This document shows, in pieces, positions 10,749 to 21,388 of a stretch of DNA of 64,000 nucleotides. This DNA comes from Agarophyton chilense (lineage: Eukaryota > Rhodophyta > Florideophyceae > Gracilariales > Gracilariaceae): NCBI GenBank assembly GCA_030374765.1, contig JARGXX010000016.1, positions 62,001-126,000 of the forward strand. The letters are read 5' to 3'. Within the stretch, counting starts at the first letter, position 1; each line of letters opens with the position of its first letter. The position numbers and the translations under genes were made by a program. The notes beneath the pieces are model-generated. The model was not told the DNA's origin and did not search any database. It worked only from the letters and a program-made list of their open reading frames with translations.

Positions 10749-11492
10749 TACGGATTCGCAGAACCAAACAGTTCTGTAAGCACACGTGGTTATACATAAC
10801 GTAAGTCAGCCAAATAAACTGTGAAAACCCGATGCTTAAGAAAGTAAGAAAGTTACAGAAGAACAATTTGTCCTCTAATCTCTACGAGTATTTCTGGAAC
10901 GCGCAAATGCGTTTAGATTGCTCTGGCTTCCGGTAGCCATTGATACTCACGAAGGTAATCACAATGATGTACAACGTTGCTGCATCTTATGGATAGCAGA
11001 TAACCTAAGTCATATGCAAGATTTAGTTCATGCGACGTGTACCGGTGGTAGTTTGTGTGCGCCATGCGACGATGAGGCTACGTGATGTGAGACATGGCAA
11101 TCGTTGTGGCAGAGCCAAGGCCGTCGCGGGGTTGATGAGCAAGCACGAAAGGTTGTAAGAGGAGATATCTAGGGTACATCGTCAGGAACAGCTGTATCGG
11201 TCCTCGGCATGTGCTCGCTTCTCGGCACGCATCGTCGTTGTTTGGGCCACCGTACCAGTTATCAGAGGCATATGCTCCGTGCACACTTCTGTATTTGTGG
11301 CAAGGAATAATTGACCTTTTCCCCACTATTGTGGTAACCATGAATTGAGCTTTGTGTGGGGTTGCGCTTTCGATTGGTGGAAAACCGCTATTTGTACAAA
11401 TTGAGATCATGTTCTGTCAAATGATGCTCGCGTACACGTCCCATACTCGGGTGTTCGGGGGAATCGAGCGATTCGCAATCTCCATCACGAAG
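10749..11492. promoter_or_regulatory. Divergent region between MenA and the zinc-knuckle gene
   Basis: About 740 bases between two head-to-head genes. A frame open from 11352 runs into the zinc-knuckle gene and could extend its N-terminus by 47 residues, but this extension has no recognised motif. No TATA box or operator was identified. Confidence 0.3.
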
Positions 11493-12084
11493 ATGTCACA
11501 AGTACCGTCGTTTACACCTACATCAGTGTCAACGCAATTGCAACGAACAGATACGACAAACACCAAAAAGGAGGCGCGATTATGCAAGACCCGCAGTTCC
11601 GCAACGCGCATATACCGCTGTTCGAAGTGCGGAAAGACTGGGCACAACGTGCGGAACTGCTCGTCGGCACCATTGATGTGGTACAATCAACGGTGCAGCC
11701 AGTGTGGACAGACAGGGCACAACGCCAGAAACTGCACGTGGAGGGAGCGATGCAGAGTGTGTAATGGGACTGGCAAGTTGGTATGTTCCCAGTGCAGGGG
11801 GGTGAGTGCTCACAAACGGGTGCTTGCTACCAAGCTCAAGATTGCGCGAATGAGTGGTGGCGCTGTTTTCTTTGATACCAAGGAGAGAGTCGATATGAAA
11901 CAGAGTGACTAGGCGATGATTGGGGGAAAAGCGTGGAACAGGTTCGATCAGCGAAGATGGCATGGTTGAAAACAATGCTCACGTCCCTGCAGAGAACGAG
12001 GTTTGCAAGCGGTGTTTGGGAAGTGGATATCTCACATGCATGGCTTGCAAAATGACCCTTAGATTGTTAGAGTGCTCGGCATGA
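11493..12084 (+). CDS. Small zinc-knuckle plus CxxCxGxG cysteine-motif protein, two exons
   Basis: Proposed structure: exon 1 11493-11801, intron 11802-11994, exon 2 11995-12084. Exon 1 encodes two CCHC zinc knuckles, CSKCGKTGHNVRNC and CSQCGQTGHNARNC, then CRVCNGTGKLVCSQC, a DnaJ-type CxxCxGxGxxxCxxC unit. Reading through would lose the pattern, but a GTGAGT donor at 11802 and an AG at 11993-11994 join it in frame to a second unit, CKRCLGSGYLTCMAC, followed by a stop. A second AG two bases earlier would break the frame. The layout (CCHC knuckles beside CxxCxGxG units) suggests RNA or single-stranded DNA binding, or a thiol/zinc chaperone role. The start at 11493 is preferred; an upstream in-frame ATG lies at 11352. 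Splicing is inferred from motif continuity. Confidence 0.6.
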
Positions 12085-12589
12085 AAGAGGCTGTCGGCCA
12101 TAGATATAGAATGCAAACTTTGGACGGTTCGTGGCGGATTGCATGATAGTGGCAATAAAGGGGATCGTCAACAATAGCCTTTGTTGCCAAAATGCTCTGG
12201 TGGTCATTTTGTTAAGGTGAGGCGTAGTGGAGCAATCGAAGGCTGCCTTCTACTGGGGCATCCTTGCTTTGCCAGTTCTACACGTCATATCCCCATGAAC
12301 AAAAGCGACACAACGCCGGTGGTGATTGCCCAAGGGGGCACGGGAAACATATATGCACACGATGGCACCCGCCTCTAAAAGTAGGCTCTTACTAAACGTT
12401 GATTCACTTTTAATACTTGAGGCTAGCTCTCTTCGCTTGCTGAACCATCTACAGATTCTACCTTTTATACATTCGTAGAACTAGTAGATGAATGTTTGAA
12501 CCTGGTACGGACACTCTCTCGATAGCAATTATCCAAATACAAATATGAACGGTTGCCATAAAAATTGTTCTATTACATCCACTCTCATA
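12085..12589. other. Intergenic stretch
   Basis: Short frames only (up to 65 codons). Contains the presumed 3' end of the zinc-knuckle gene. Nothing else was recognised. Confidence 0.4.
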
Positions 12590-13083
12590 GAAATTGACGA
12601 CTTTGGCAGGTTTTCAAAGGCTTCATGAGCTCAGCACAATTTGCGAACTCCTTCGTGTTCATCCAGATTGCCTCCTCTTGAGCAATACCTTCAAACTAAA
12701 CAAAGTATTGTCTTCTGCGATTGAATTCTCTAATGTTCAATACGGCAATCAGTTCTTGTTCCACCGTGCCTTTTGCATCAGATAACACAGATATTGATTC
12801 TGTTTTAACCTCTTGTTGGCTAAACTTCAGTAATCCTGAAACATGAAAAACTTTATGTGCCTGCTTCAGTGCGGGCGAAAGTTCCATTTTTTAAGGTGAC
12901 CAGTCCCATGACTTGCTCCACCAAAAACGGGCCCATAAACATTGGATGCCATTTCTTGGCAAGCTCTGCTTGTTGTAATGCATTTGGGCTCTCAGTCCTC
13001 AGCAACACCAAAGCTCTTATCTTGAACTTCACATGTTTTCGTTTATTAAATTTGCATAAAAAGGTTTGACGTGCAAAACCCAC
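12590..13083 (-). pseudogene. Fossil Ty3-type integrase tail with chromodomain
   Basis: On the minus strand the segment WHPMFMGPFLVEQVMG has the GPY/F pattern of the integrase C-terminal domain. It is followed by VFHVSGLLK, a near match to the VFHVSLLK tether of Ty3 elements, and then by a decayed chromodomain (IAVLNIREFNRRRQYFV, then WMNTKEFANCAEL). This order is that of chromovirus integrase ends. It is an isolated, broken fragment; no LTR or other pol domains were found beside it. It lies just left of element A but is not part of it, because A's boundary and target duplication lie at 13242-13247. Confidence 0.6.
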
Positions 13084-13246
13084 TTACAAAATGCCTTTTT
13101 CCTTTCCATGGAGAATGAGAGGGAAGAGAGAGAGAGAAAGGAGAAACAAACATGGATAGGGAACCGTTCCGTGAAGTCCCGGACGCGCTACACTTAAGTA
13201 CCGCGCGCGCGGCGTCTCCGGCCCGAGGTAAGCGACACTTGGCATG

Positions 13247-13557
13247 TATAGTCTGCCCGGCGTGGCCGTGCAGTATAGATAGAGTCCTGACGGTCGGTAC
13301 AATACCGAAGACTGAAAACAGACAGACAGGGTGGAGTTTACTCAAGCACAGTGGGTCGGCTAGAGAGGATCGGGTGAGTTCGATACCTCGTCGACTCAAA
13401 CGAGGGAGAGACCTAAGGGACTAAATAGGCCGCCCAAGCTGGGCGAGCCTCGAGCAGAGTGGAGGCTCGAGGCTGTACAGTGTCCAATGAGGTCGATGCA
13501 TAATATCTAAACTATCTTCCCAATCGGGTCGGGCGCATATGCGCCGCAGGCGTTACA
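13247..13557 (-). repeat. Element A 3' LTR
   Basis: 311 bases, direct repeat of 18417-18727. Its outer end abuts the GCATG duplication and its inner end the purine tract. Confidence 0.9.
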
Positions 13558-13569
13558 CTCCCCTCTTTC

Positions 13570-14160
13570 AAATAGCAAGGAAAGCGTTGGCCTTCTGGAC
13601 CAGATGGGCTGGGGTGGCCTTGCGCTTAAGTAGGCGCTCGACCATCATCGGGACGTCTTCGAACACACGTTCAAGCGGCTCGAAAGTGTCCTCGGAGTTT
13701 TCCAGTCCCTTCCAGCGGACGTGGACCTTGAGACCATCGGGACTGTCCTCGAGCCCCATTAGGCGGGCGACAGGCATGACCGACTCGGACTGTAGGATAT
13801 GAGACAGAATGGCTGCCTCGTCAATCGCGTCGTCGCGGTAGAACTTGAGACGCTTCGAGTGTACGTCATCCATTTGGCCATTCCGGAGGTCTTCAACTTG
13901 ATAAACGTAGTCGCTCAGCGCCTTGATGACCCTGCGAGGACCGCGCCAGCGAAGGACGAGCTTGTCTCCAGCACCATATTCGGTGCGGGCCACGAGGACA
14001 TAGTCACCCTCAGTGAAGTGAGGGTGCTTTCCACGCGACGCAGCGGCTCTTGCTTGCTTGCGATGTTTGACCAAATTGTACTGTACGAGCGGATGAAGCT
14101 CGTCTTGGAGCTCGATAAGCTTCTGTACGTTGATGGTGCGTTCCGCTTGCGCCTCTGTCA
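13570..14160 (-). pseudogene. Element A part: integrase C-terminus and chromodomain
   Basis: Contains the integrase tail (LVLRWRGPRRVIKALSDYVY, a GPY/F-like fold) followed by a chromodomain with VHVRWKGLENSEDTFEPLE, including the W-x-x-TFEP core that binds methylated histone tails. In chromoviruses this directs insertion to heterochromatin. Confidence 0.75.
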
Positions 14161-14189
14161 ACGTGACCGGTGTGGACAGTGATGTTCAC

Positions 14190-15090
14190 ATGAAGGTCTG
14201 AACCGGTGGCGTCGGTTCTTTGCCCATGAAGGCCGTCATTGGACACACATTCCCATGCTGCGAAGAGGGGGAATTGTTGAGGACCGATTGGACGATGGGG
14301 ATGATGTCAGGCCATTCGGTCGTGCGCATCTGAAGCTCCGAAAGGACCGACCTTAGGACGCGAAGCAACTCGCGACCCAGACGCTCTACTGCCCCGTTGC
14401 GCCACGGACAGTAGAGAAGGGTGAAGTGGTGCGGCACCTTGAGACCCTTTGAGACCAAACGGACAGTCTCATTCTTGAAATGAGTGGGGCCATCGGACAT
14501 GAGACCATTAGGGACGCCGAAGGCTGCACACCACTCGATGATGGCAGTGGCGGCGTTCTCGGCGGAGGTGTCAGGGAACGGGAAGAACCACTTGTAGTCC
14601 GAATGGTCTTCACGCAACATGAATGCGTACTTGTCGCCGTGCGCTGTGGCTCTGAGCTCGATGTAGTCGAACTGGAGCAGGTCGTTCGCTTTCGTGCCGT
14701 GGACGGCCGGGCCGAAAGGACGTGGGATTTTCTCCCCTCCGACTGTCGATAGACAGTGGATACAAGCACGGACGAAGGCGTGGACGTCCGCCTTGAGCGT
14801 AGACCAATGAAAGGACTTGAGGAGCGCCTGCTCCGTGGCGCTAACGCCGCGATGACCCGAAGGACCAGTATGGGCGATGATGCACAACCGGAGCTGGATG
14901 TCAGTGGCGTCATCCGGGACCCAGATGGAACCAGAAGGAAGAGTCCAAAGTTGGTCATTGAGGACGAGGTCCGCAGGGCGTGATGCATCGTGCGCCTGCT
15001 GAACCGCGGCGAGTGTAGTCCGTGTAGGCCAGTCGAAGTCCGTGCTGGACGACGAGGGAAGCTCCGGGATGCGCACGAGGCGGCGCACAG
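14190..15090 (-). pseudogene. Element A part: integrase
   Basis: Zinc-binding HHCC part (HTGPSGHRGVS...CIHC) and core with acidic residues in FDYIELR and LMSDGPTHFKN and the downstream NGAVERLGRELL segment, matching the Ty3 DDE integrase. Part of a broken polyprotein. Confidence 0.8.
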
Positions 15091-15179
15091 TGGCCGGAAC
15101 CGTAGATCATCGGGTCAGAAGATCGGCCCTGGTGTTTTCGTCGCCCTTGATGTGGTAGCATGTGTAGCAGTACATGCTC

Positions 15180-15600
15180 AGCCGCACGGCCCAACGTAGG
15201 ACTTGTGCAGCGACGTCTGCGACATGTCGGGGACCACCGACTGCGGGTCGAATAGGAAGATGAGGTTGTTATGGTCCGTGTAGAGGTCGAATCCTTCAGG
15301 GGTCGCGACGATCCAGTGCATACGGTCCAAAGAGGTCAGGACGGCGTACGCTTCCTTCTCGAGGACGGACCAACCCATCTGGGTTTTGTTGAAGTGCCCC
15401 TAGAGGAACGCCAACGACGAATGCCGTTGGTACTTGTGGGGCTTGACGATGTCCGGGAAGGGGACTTGGGTCACAATCCCGGACCAGGCCGTATCGGACG
15501 CATCGGTGTAGACGCACAAGCGCTGGCCGACGTCGCGGTGCGCGAGCGTGACCTGACGCGCGAGAGCGTTCTTTCATGCCTCGAAGGCGTCCAATTCGGT
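15180..15600 (-). pseudogene. Element A part: RNase H region
   Basis: Carries WSVLEKEAYAVLTSLDRMHW and FDLYTDHNNLIFLF, the Glu and Asp blocks of Ty3 RNase H, between reverse transcriptase and integrase. Part of the broken pol region. Confidence 0.7.
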
Positions 15601-18222
15601 CTTGTCCCATCCGAGGTCCAAGAGTAGGACACGAGCAACTGCGCTCTTCGTGCGCTTGGCCACATGGTCACACACGCGTTCCATGAAGTCGTGCAGCGGT
15701 GCCACGAGTTCGGAGAAGCTGGGGATGCCCTGCTTGACCCACTGTAGGGCGCAGACGAACTGCTGCAGGTTGGCCCCGGTGGTCGGCGGCTGCATGGACA
15801 GCAGGCCGTCGAGGCGGTGCGGATCGTAGCGAAGACCAGAACTGGACACGAGACGGCCACACCAGCGTATCTCCTTGGCGAATAATATGCATTTCGACGG
15901 GTGGAGCTTGATATTGTGGTCCGCACAGACCACAAAGAATGACCGAATGGACTTCAGCAGGCCGGAAACGGTCGGTGCATGAATGAGGATATCGTCCAAC
16001 CAGGACAACATGTTGGCCTTGAGGTCAGCGGGTATGATACCTGCGAAGGCGGATTGCAGATGAGTCACTGCATTGGTCGTCCCGTGGAGGACACGCGTCG
16101 GGGAGAAAATGCCCTCTGGTGTGATGAATGACTGGCACTCCTGTGACTCTTCGAATAATGGCAGCTGCCAATAGCCGTGCGAGAGGTCGAAGGTCGCGAA
16201 ATATCTCGACGTGCCCAGTTTGGTCAGCTCGTGCTCCAGATTCGGCATCGGGTACTGATGCCGGACGGTGAACTTGTTGACCGGACGCAGGTCCACTGTA
16301 AAGCGGAAGCGGGCGCCTGGCTTCGGCACAAGGAGCGGCGCGCAGGCCCATTTGGACGTCGGGTTCGCGTACGCGAGACCATGGTGGACGAGGTCCTTGA
16401 CGAACTTGTCCATGAAGTCCCTTTGGTCTTGCGAATAGTTGCGCAGACGGACCTTGACGGGCTTGGCGTCGCGGGTCAGAGCAACCTTGAGCGCCGGGAT
16501 TACAGCGGGAGGCCCCGAGGAGAATGACGTGCGGAATATGTCCATATGGTCAGCAAGCAGCGTTTCCAATGTTGGGCAGTCTTCTTCCGGCAGCCCGTTG
16601 TCTTGGGCGACTGTCTTCATGTCGTCCACTGCGGTCTTGATGTCCTCGTGCTGGTCCCCATCGATAGGTTCCAGCAAGGACGGATCCGGGAACGGATCCT
16701 CTTCAGCGCGTGCGCTGTAGTAGTTGACCTTTGGACGCGCCAGGTCGAGCGGGGCGGAAGAGTCCACGTGGTCGTCGCGCACGCGGTTGAGGCGGGCAAT
16801 CATAATCCGACTCACTTGCCCACCATTGGTCCCCGGTGGTCCATCTGGACTGCAATCCGTCCCGTCGAGGGACGTGATGTTGTCCTCCAGTAGGGTCTTC
16901 GTATCCACGCGCAGATGGCGCAGTACCGGTAGGCCAATCAGCAAGTTCTCACAGGTCACGTTGTCATCCGCCACAAGCAAGCGGATATTCTTGAGAGCGA
17001 GACGACCTGAGTTGAGGTGTAAGACCGTGACAGGCACAGACCAAGCACGCGAGAACGTGTACGTTGGCGCTTCGTCCTCTTTGGTCAGCGCGACTTTGAC
17101 TCGCACCGTGTCGATGCGGTCAATCTTGCCGATACCTTGGCCCACAGCGTGGACGGCCAGTTTGGACGACGCGATATTCTCGTCGCTGCCGTCGTCACAG
17201 CGTCCCGTCACATTTTGGGAAGCCTTGCCGTCCATAATGGTCATCTTGCACGACGGCGAGTCGTCGTCGCGTGCGGACGCGTCGGACTTGCGCTGCAAGC
17301 GTCCGACGGTCTTGGATGCAGACGATGAAGCGGCCCCTGCCGACGAGGTCTGGGAACGCGTCGACCTCGCTGGGCCATCACCAGACTTTGAGGCGGCAAC
17401 TTTGTCCTTGAAGGCCTTTTTCTCTGCGTCCGTTGAGTTCTCGCAGTCATCGGCCCAATGCATGAGCTTCTTGCCATCACAGGCCGGTAGCGGACACGGA
17501 GAAGGCGGCTGGCGCTTCGTCTTGACTTTGTCCTTTTTGGTCTTGCCGCCGGCCTTGTTGTCATTGACGGCGGCCGACTTCTTGTAGTCCGTTGTGGTCT
17601 TTCCGGAGCTCCCTTCAGACTTGCGAGACTTCGGGGGGCCGGTGTCGAGGCGCTCGAAGGCCTGCGATAGTCGGATGGCGTGCGCCTGAAAGCCACTGAA
17701 GTCGCTCTTGAGCTTGGCCTTTGAGAACTTGATGTCCTGCTCGAGCCTAGTCCTGAGTTGCTGAGGCTTGATGACCGAAAGGACGTCGCGGATGGCCGCC
17801 TTGGTATTGTTCTCGATGACCCACTTGAGGCCATTGGTCCGGAGGAGCGAGCGGTACTCCATGAACAGGAGTTTCATTCGACCCTCCGCGGACTTTACAG
17901 ACATGTCCATCTTGATGAGGGACAGGACCATTTGGCCGAGTTCCTGTTCCGTGACAGCGTCACTCGACTCCTCGGACTCGGCGTCCAAAAAGGTCCGTAA
18001 TTGGTCGTCCGTTAAGGTCTTGACGTCGTCGCAGTCTGCAATCCAGCCACAGTCCACGGCGGACTCGAGCTGTTCGGCGTCGACACAGTAGGTCAGACCA
18101 ACAGGACGGATGGGGTCGAGCGAGACTGTCCCCTCTTGGACGAGCTGCGAAGTCCTTGCGGTCAGTTCGCGACAGTACGCGTCGTACTTGCGGAGAAACA
18201 CGCGGATAGACTCCGGGTCCAT
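15600..18222 (-). pseudogene. Element A part: Gag, protease and reverse transcriptase
   Basis: From an ATG at 18222 (MDPESIRVFLRKYDAYCREL), a Gag-like helical region, a Lys/Ser-rich linker with a CPLPAC...C zinc-like segment, a protease-like region, then reverse transcriptase with FTVDLRPVNKFT, FATFDLSHGYWQLPL and LSWLDDILIH (catalytic DD). The RT motifs (HGYWQLPL, WLDDIL) resemble the Ty3 elements common in oomycetes and other protists. Confidence 0.8.
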
Positions 18223-18416
18223 GCGGGCGAGGAACGGCTACTCGACAGCCATGGTGAAACGATTGACCCTAGGGCCTGCAGTGCGAGCAGTACTGGCGGT
18301 CGAAGAAGAAGACGTGGTGTCCTCCATGTTTGACGTCTTGAATGATCGGTGTCTTGAACGTCCAAAACGGTCTTGTGGTACTCGAACCACACTTGGCAGT
18401 AATCTGAAGTTATCAC

Positions 18417-18727
18417 TATAGTCTGCCCGGCGTGGCCGTGCAGTATAGATAGAGTCCTGACGGTCGGTACAGTACCGAAGACTGAAAACAGACAGACAGG
18501 GTGGAGTTTACTCAAGCACAGTGGGTCGGCTAGAGAGGATCGGGTGAGTTCGATACCTCGTCGACTCAAACGAGGGAGAGACCTAAGGGACTAAATAGGC
18601 CGCCCAAGCTGGGCGAGCCTCGAGCAGAGTAGAGGCTCGAGGCTGTACAGTGTCTAATGAGGTCGATGCATAATATCTAAACTATCTTCCCAATCGGATC
18701 GGGCGCATATGCGCCGCAGGCGTTACA
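18417..18727 (-). repeat. Element A 5' LTR
   Basis: 311 bases, partner of 13247-13557. Followed on its outer side by the GCATG duplication. Confidence 0.9.
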
Positions 18728-20086
18728 GCATGGCTGTCAGCAATATTACAGCTGCTCGCTATTCTCCATCACATCTTCACAAATTTACATCTCTTTACAC
18801 AACGAGAAGTACCAAAATCATTGGAGACGCGCACTTCAGGATAAGTGCGGGAAGAAACACACAGAACCTTGAGTCCGAGCGATCAGACTGTCCAAGTAAC
18901 TCCATAACATGGCGTTGAAGGTCCAGTTGAAACGATGCATGATCAAGACCCCTAAAAACTGAAGCAAAATGAGCTCGTTGAATCACCCGATGCGAACGCT
19001 ATGAGAGCCGTAGAAGTAGCCATCCGGCGTGACGTTGTCGAGTTTTCCAAGCACCAACTTCAGCGCTGCGTCCAGCTGAGCAATGCCTCTAGAGCGTCTT
19101 AAATCCGCATTTTAAAGAATCGCACACCGCCAGGTCGCATTGTAGAATATTGAGCTACACCAAGGCGGTAAGGATGCCACGTGTCGGACCTAGATAGTTG
19201 CTGGCATGCGCCGTGTACTACAGTGGTCTAGATAGCAATTAGTAAACTAGCTATTTGCTAAGTTAGTATTAGATAGATAGGATTAAGTAGATAGGGAGGC
19301 GCACCTCAAGTGCACCTCCCCGTGGCCACGTGGCGAGGAACGCCACCGTAAGTCCGGTGGCTGGGGAGATATATATCTTCACCAAGCATGGCCACCCAGG
19401 TCACTGTTGTAGAGTTAAGCACCCACTAGACTACTGTTACCCCTTTTGGTTTTTACAGTCGACTATAAAGGCAATTATAGTGTCCTTACGGTTTTCGAGA
19501 CCCGCCTGCGCTGTGCATCACCTTGTACCAACGTAGCTTCAGTACGCCCGCCGTGTCTGTTACAATCTTGATTGGCTACCGTTTCCACACCTTACATGTA
19601 TCTTCAATCTCCGCCTGCTAGGTCGAGCCCTTCACGCACTCCCTGAAACCAATAAATCTTACAAACCTTCTACCGTTACGATATATACCGCATTTTAATC
19701 TCCGGACTCATAATTTGAAGTTAACTATGTCTAAAAACGGAAGGAAATATTTGGAGTTGAATTCGTATTATTGGGTGAAACAATACTTACAACGCAACTA
19801 CTGACTCTTTAGTTTACCCAAAAGGAGAAATCATTGAAACACGCACTATAACGCGTTTATGGGGCGCCTAGTGCACCAGTTGGTTGTCTTTTCCCACCGA
19901 CATGACATGCAAACCCGATTCTAGACACCCGGAAGGAACTTTTGAAGAGATTAAAAACCACTCAGGTTGATGTAACAGAACGAGAGACAAAAGGTCTCTC
20001 GATAGATGCTGAAATACCAAAGTGATTGGACAAAAGAATAAACATCCTGGTCTTTGTCTAAATATCGATTTTGTTACCCGTGTGGT
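18728..20086. other. Non-coding stretch between elements A and B; possible old solo-LTR sequence
   Basis: No frame exceeds about 70 codons. The part about 19,170-19,690 has an LTR-like look: TGCCACGTGTCGG near the start, ATATATAT near 19,370 and AATAAA near 19,650. No second copy was found in the window, so this is only a suggestion. The rest is unexplained. Confidence 0.25.
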
Positions 20087-20695
20087 TGTCGAACAATCAC
20101 CTCTGGAGTAGGCTACTGTCTTGTCTCGGGAGTGTGGTGACGCTCAACCTTAGAAGGTAGACTTAGTAAACCTCGATGGTAACAGGGCACCTTGAAAACC
20201 CGCAGGAGCAAACGGCGGGGCAACTAGCCTATACCGTGTAAGTGAACGATGGTAGGCGTTGACGCGCGGGAAAGTTTGTATTGTAGTTGAGAAACAATGA
20301 ACCAAAAGGTATAGTTGTGACTCAAGTGGTACCTGTCTTTATCAGAGTAGGATGAAGGAGGTGCAGTTCCTTATATGCAGTGGATTGCCCTCTCCATATC
20401 ACCCAGGAGGTGCCAGCAAGGCACGGTCTCTGACCTAGTGTCAGAGACCTGGCCAGCACTGGCTACAGTGCCAGGTGGCCACTCCACTACTGTACTAAAA
20501 TAAATATAATTACAATTACAAGTACTAACAATTACTCAACCAGAAGGTACATGTCAACACTACACGTGGCTGACAATACCTAGATGGTAGCTCGCCCGGA
20601 GCTGCATGGCCGATGATCCCTCGCATTCATCACCTACAAGGTCAGTGTAGTATGTTGCCAACCTCAAAGGTCGGACCTTCTGCCACTATACGACA
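20087..20695 (-). repeat. Element B 3' LTR
   Basis: 609 bases, direct repeat of 38315-38948. Contains AATAAATATAATT at about 20,500, close to the sequence in the partner LTR. Confidence 0.85.
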
Positions 20696-21388
20696 GACCC
20701 CCTTCCTACCCGTGAGGCACGCCCCTTGTCTCCTTCCATCAAACCATAGAGTTGTAGCGAGCGATAGCTGCGCGGGCATCGGAGTGGTGTCTGTGCGCGA
20801 CGCGCGATCCCTTGAGGTTCAGAACTCGGCGCCAGTATCGGTTGGGGAGGGCGCGCGACGACGTCGGCGCACTAATTGAGCGACAAGCATTCAGGAAGGG
20901 ACTGTCATGAGGGCGATGCAGTGTAACTAGCGCGCTCACGGACACATTCTCGATAGTGGCCCTGCTTGCTTGCGATTCTGCTTCCGCATATCCCACTGTC
21001 TAACCAAGTTGGTATCTCACCCTTCCCGGTTACTCAACCCTTCAGTTTTTTCCTAGGTCCCTGCGTGCGCCGTCCCACCTGGTCGTTCCCACGCCTTGAC
21101 AACCCTTCAGGTACTGCTGCCCTTCATTGGCGGCGTCGCGACCGTAACCGTGCTGTCCGGCTTTCCCTGAAGGGTTTTTGGCTTCTCGACCTTTCAGGTT
21201 TCGTCTACGTTATAAGGATTGACTCGTGGTGGCGGTGGGGCCTGATCTTGCGTCGATAAAACCATTGAGGTGTTGGCCTGGGTCCGTGGTGGCAGCTTCC
21301 GGTTGTGAGACCTTATTGGTGTTGAGCGGCCCCGTCGGTAATTGCGCGACCTTTTTCCTGTTTTGCATTCCGGTTTACCCTCAAGGCG

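Larger units (their letters stand above)
13247..18727 (-). mobile_element. Element A: GC-rich chromodomain Ty3 LTR retrotransposon, young but broken
   Basis: A 5,481-base element on the minus strand bounded by two 311-base LTRs and by a perfect 5-base target duplication, GCATG, at 13242-13246 and 18728-18732. LTRs begin TGTAAC (element sense). A purine tract, GAAAGAGGGGAG, lies directly ahead of the 3' LTR. Coding order is Gag, protease, reverse transcriptase, RNase H, integrase, chromodomain. The two LTRs differ at about four positions (about 98.7% identical), so it inserted recently, yet the pol region appears broken in about three places. Its interior is markedly richer in G and C than its surroundings, which may point to a foreign origin. 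Confidence 0.9.

Noticed and set aside
16724-17587. 287-codon plus-strand frame inside element A
   Set aside because: Antisense shadow of the Gag/protease region; unlike the antisense frames of B and C it is not at the 3' LTR side and has no homologue here.
17241-17834. 197-codon frame inside element A
   Set aside because: Ser/Arg/Thr-rich out-of-frame shadow produced by the GC-rich codon use of the Gag region.
18374-18392. tRNA T-arm look-alike GTGGTACTCGAACCAC
   Set aside because: It is a simple hairpin in the leader of element A; as a primer site it is in the wrong orientation and too far from the LTR.
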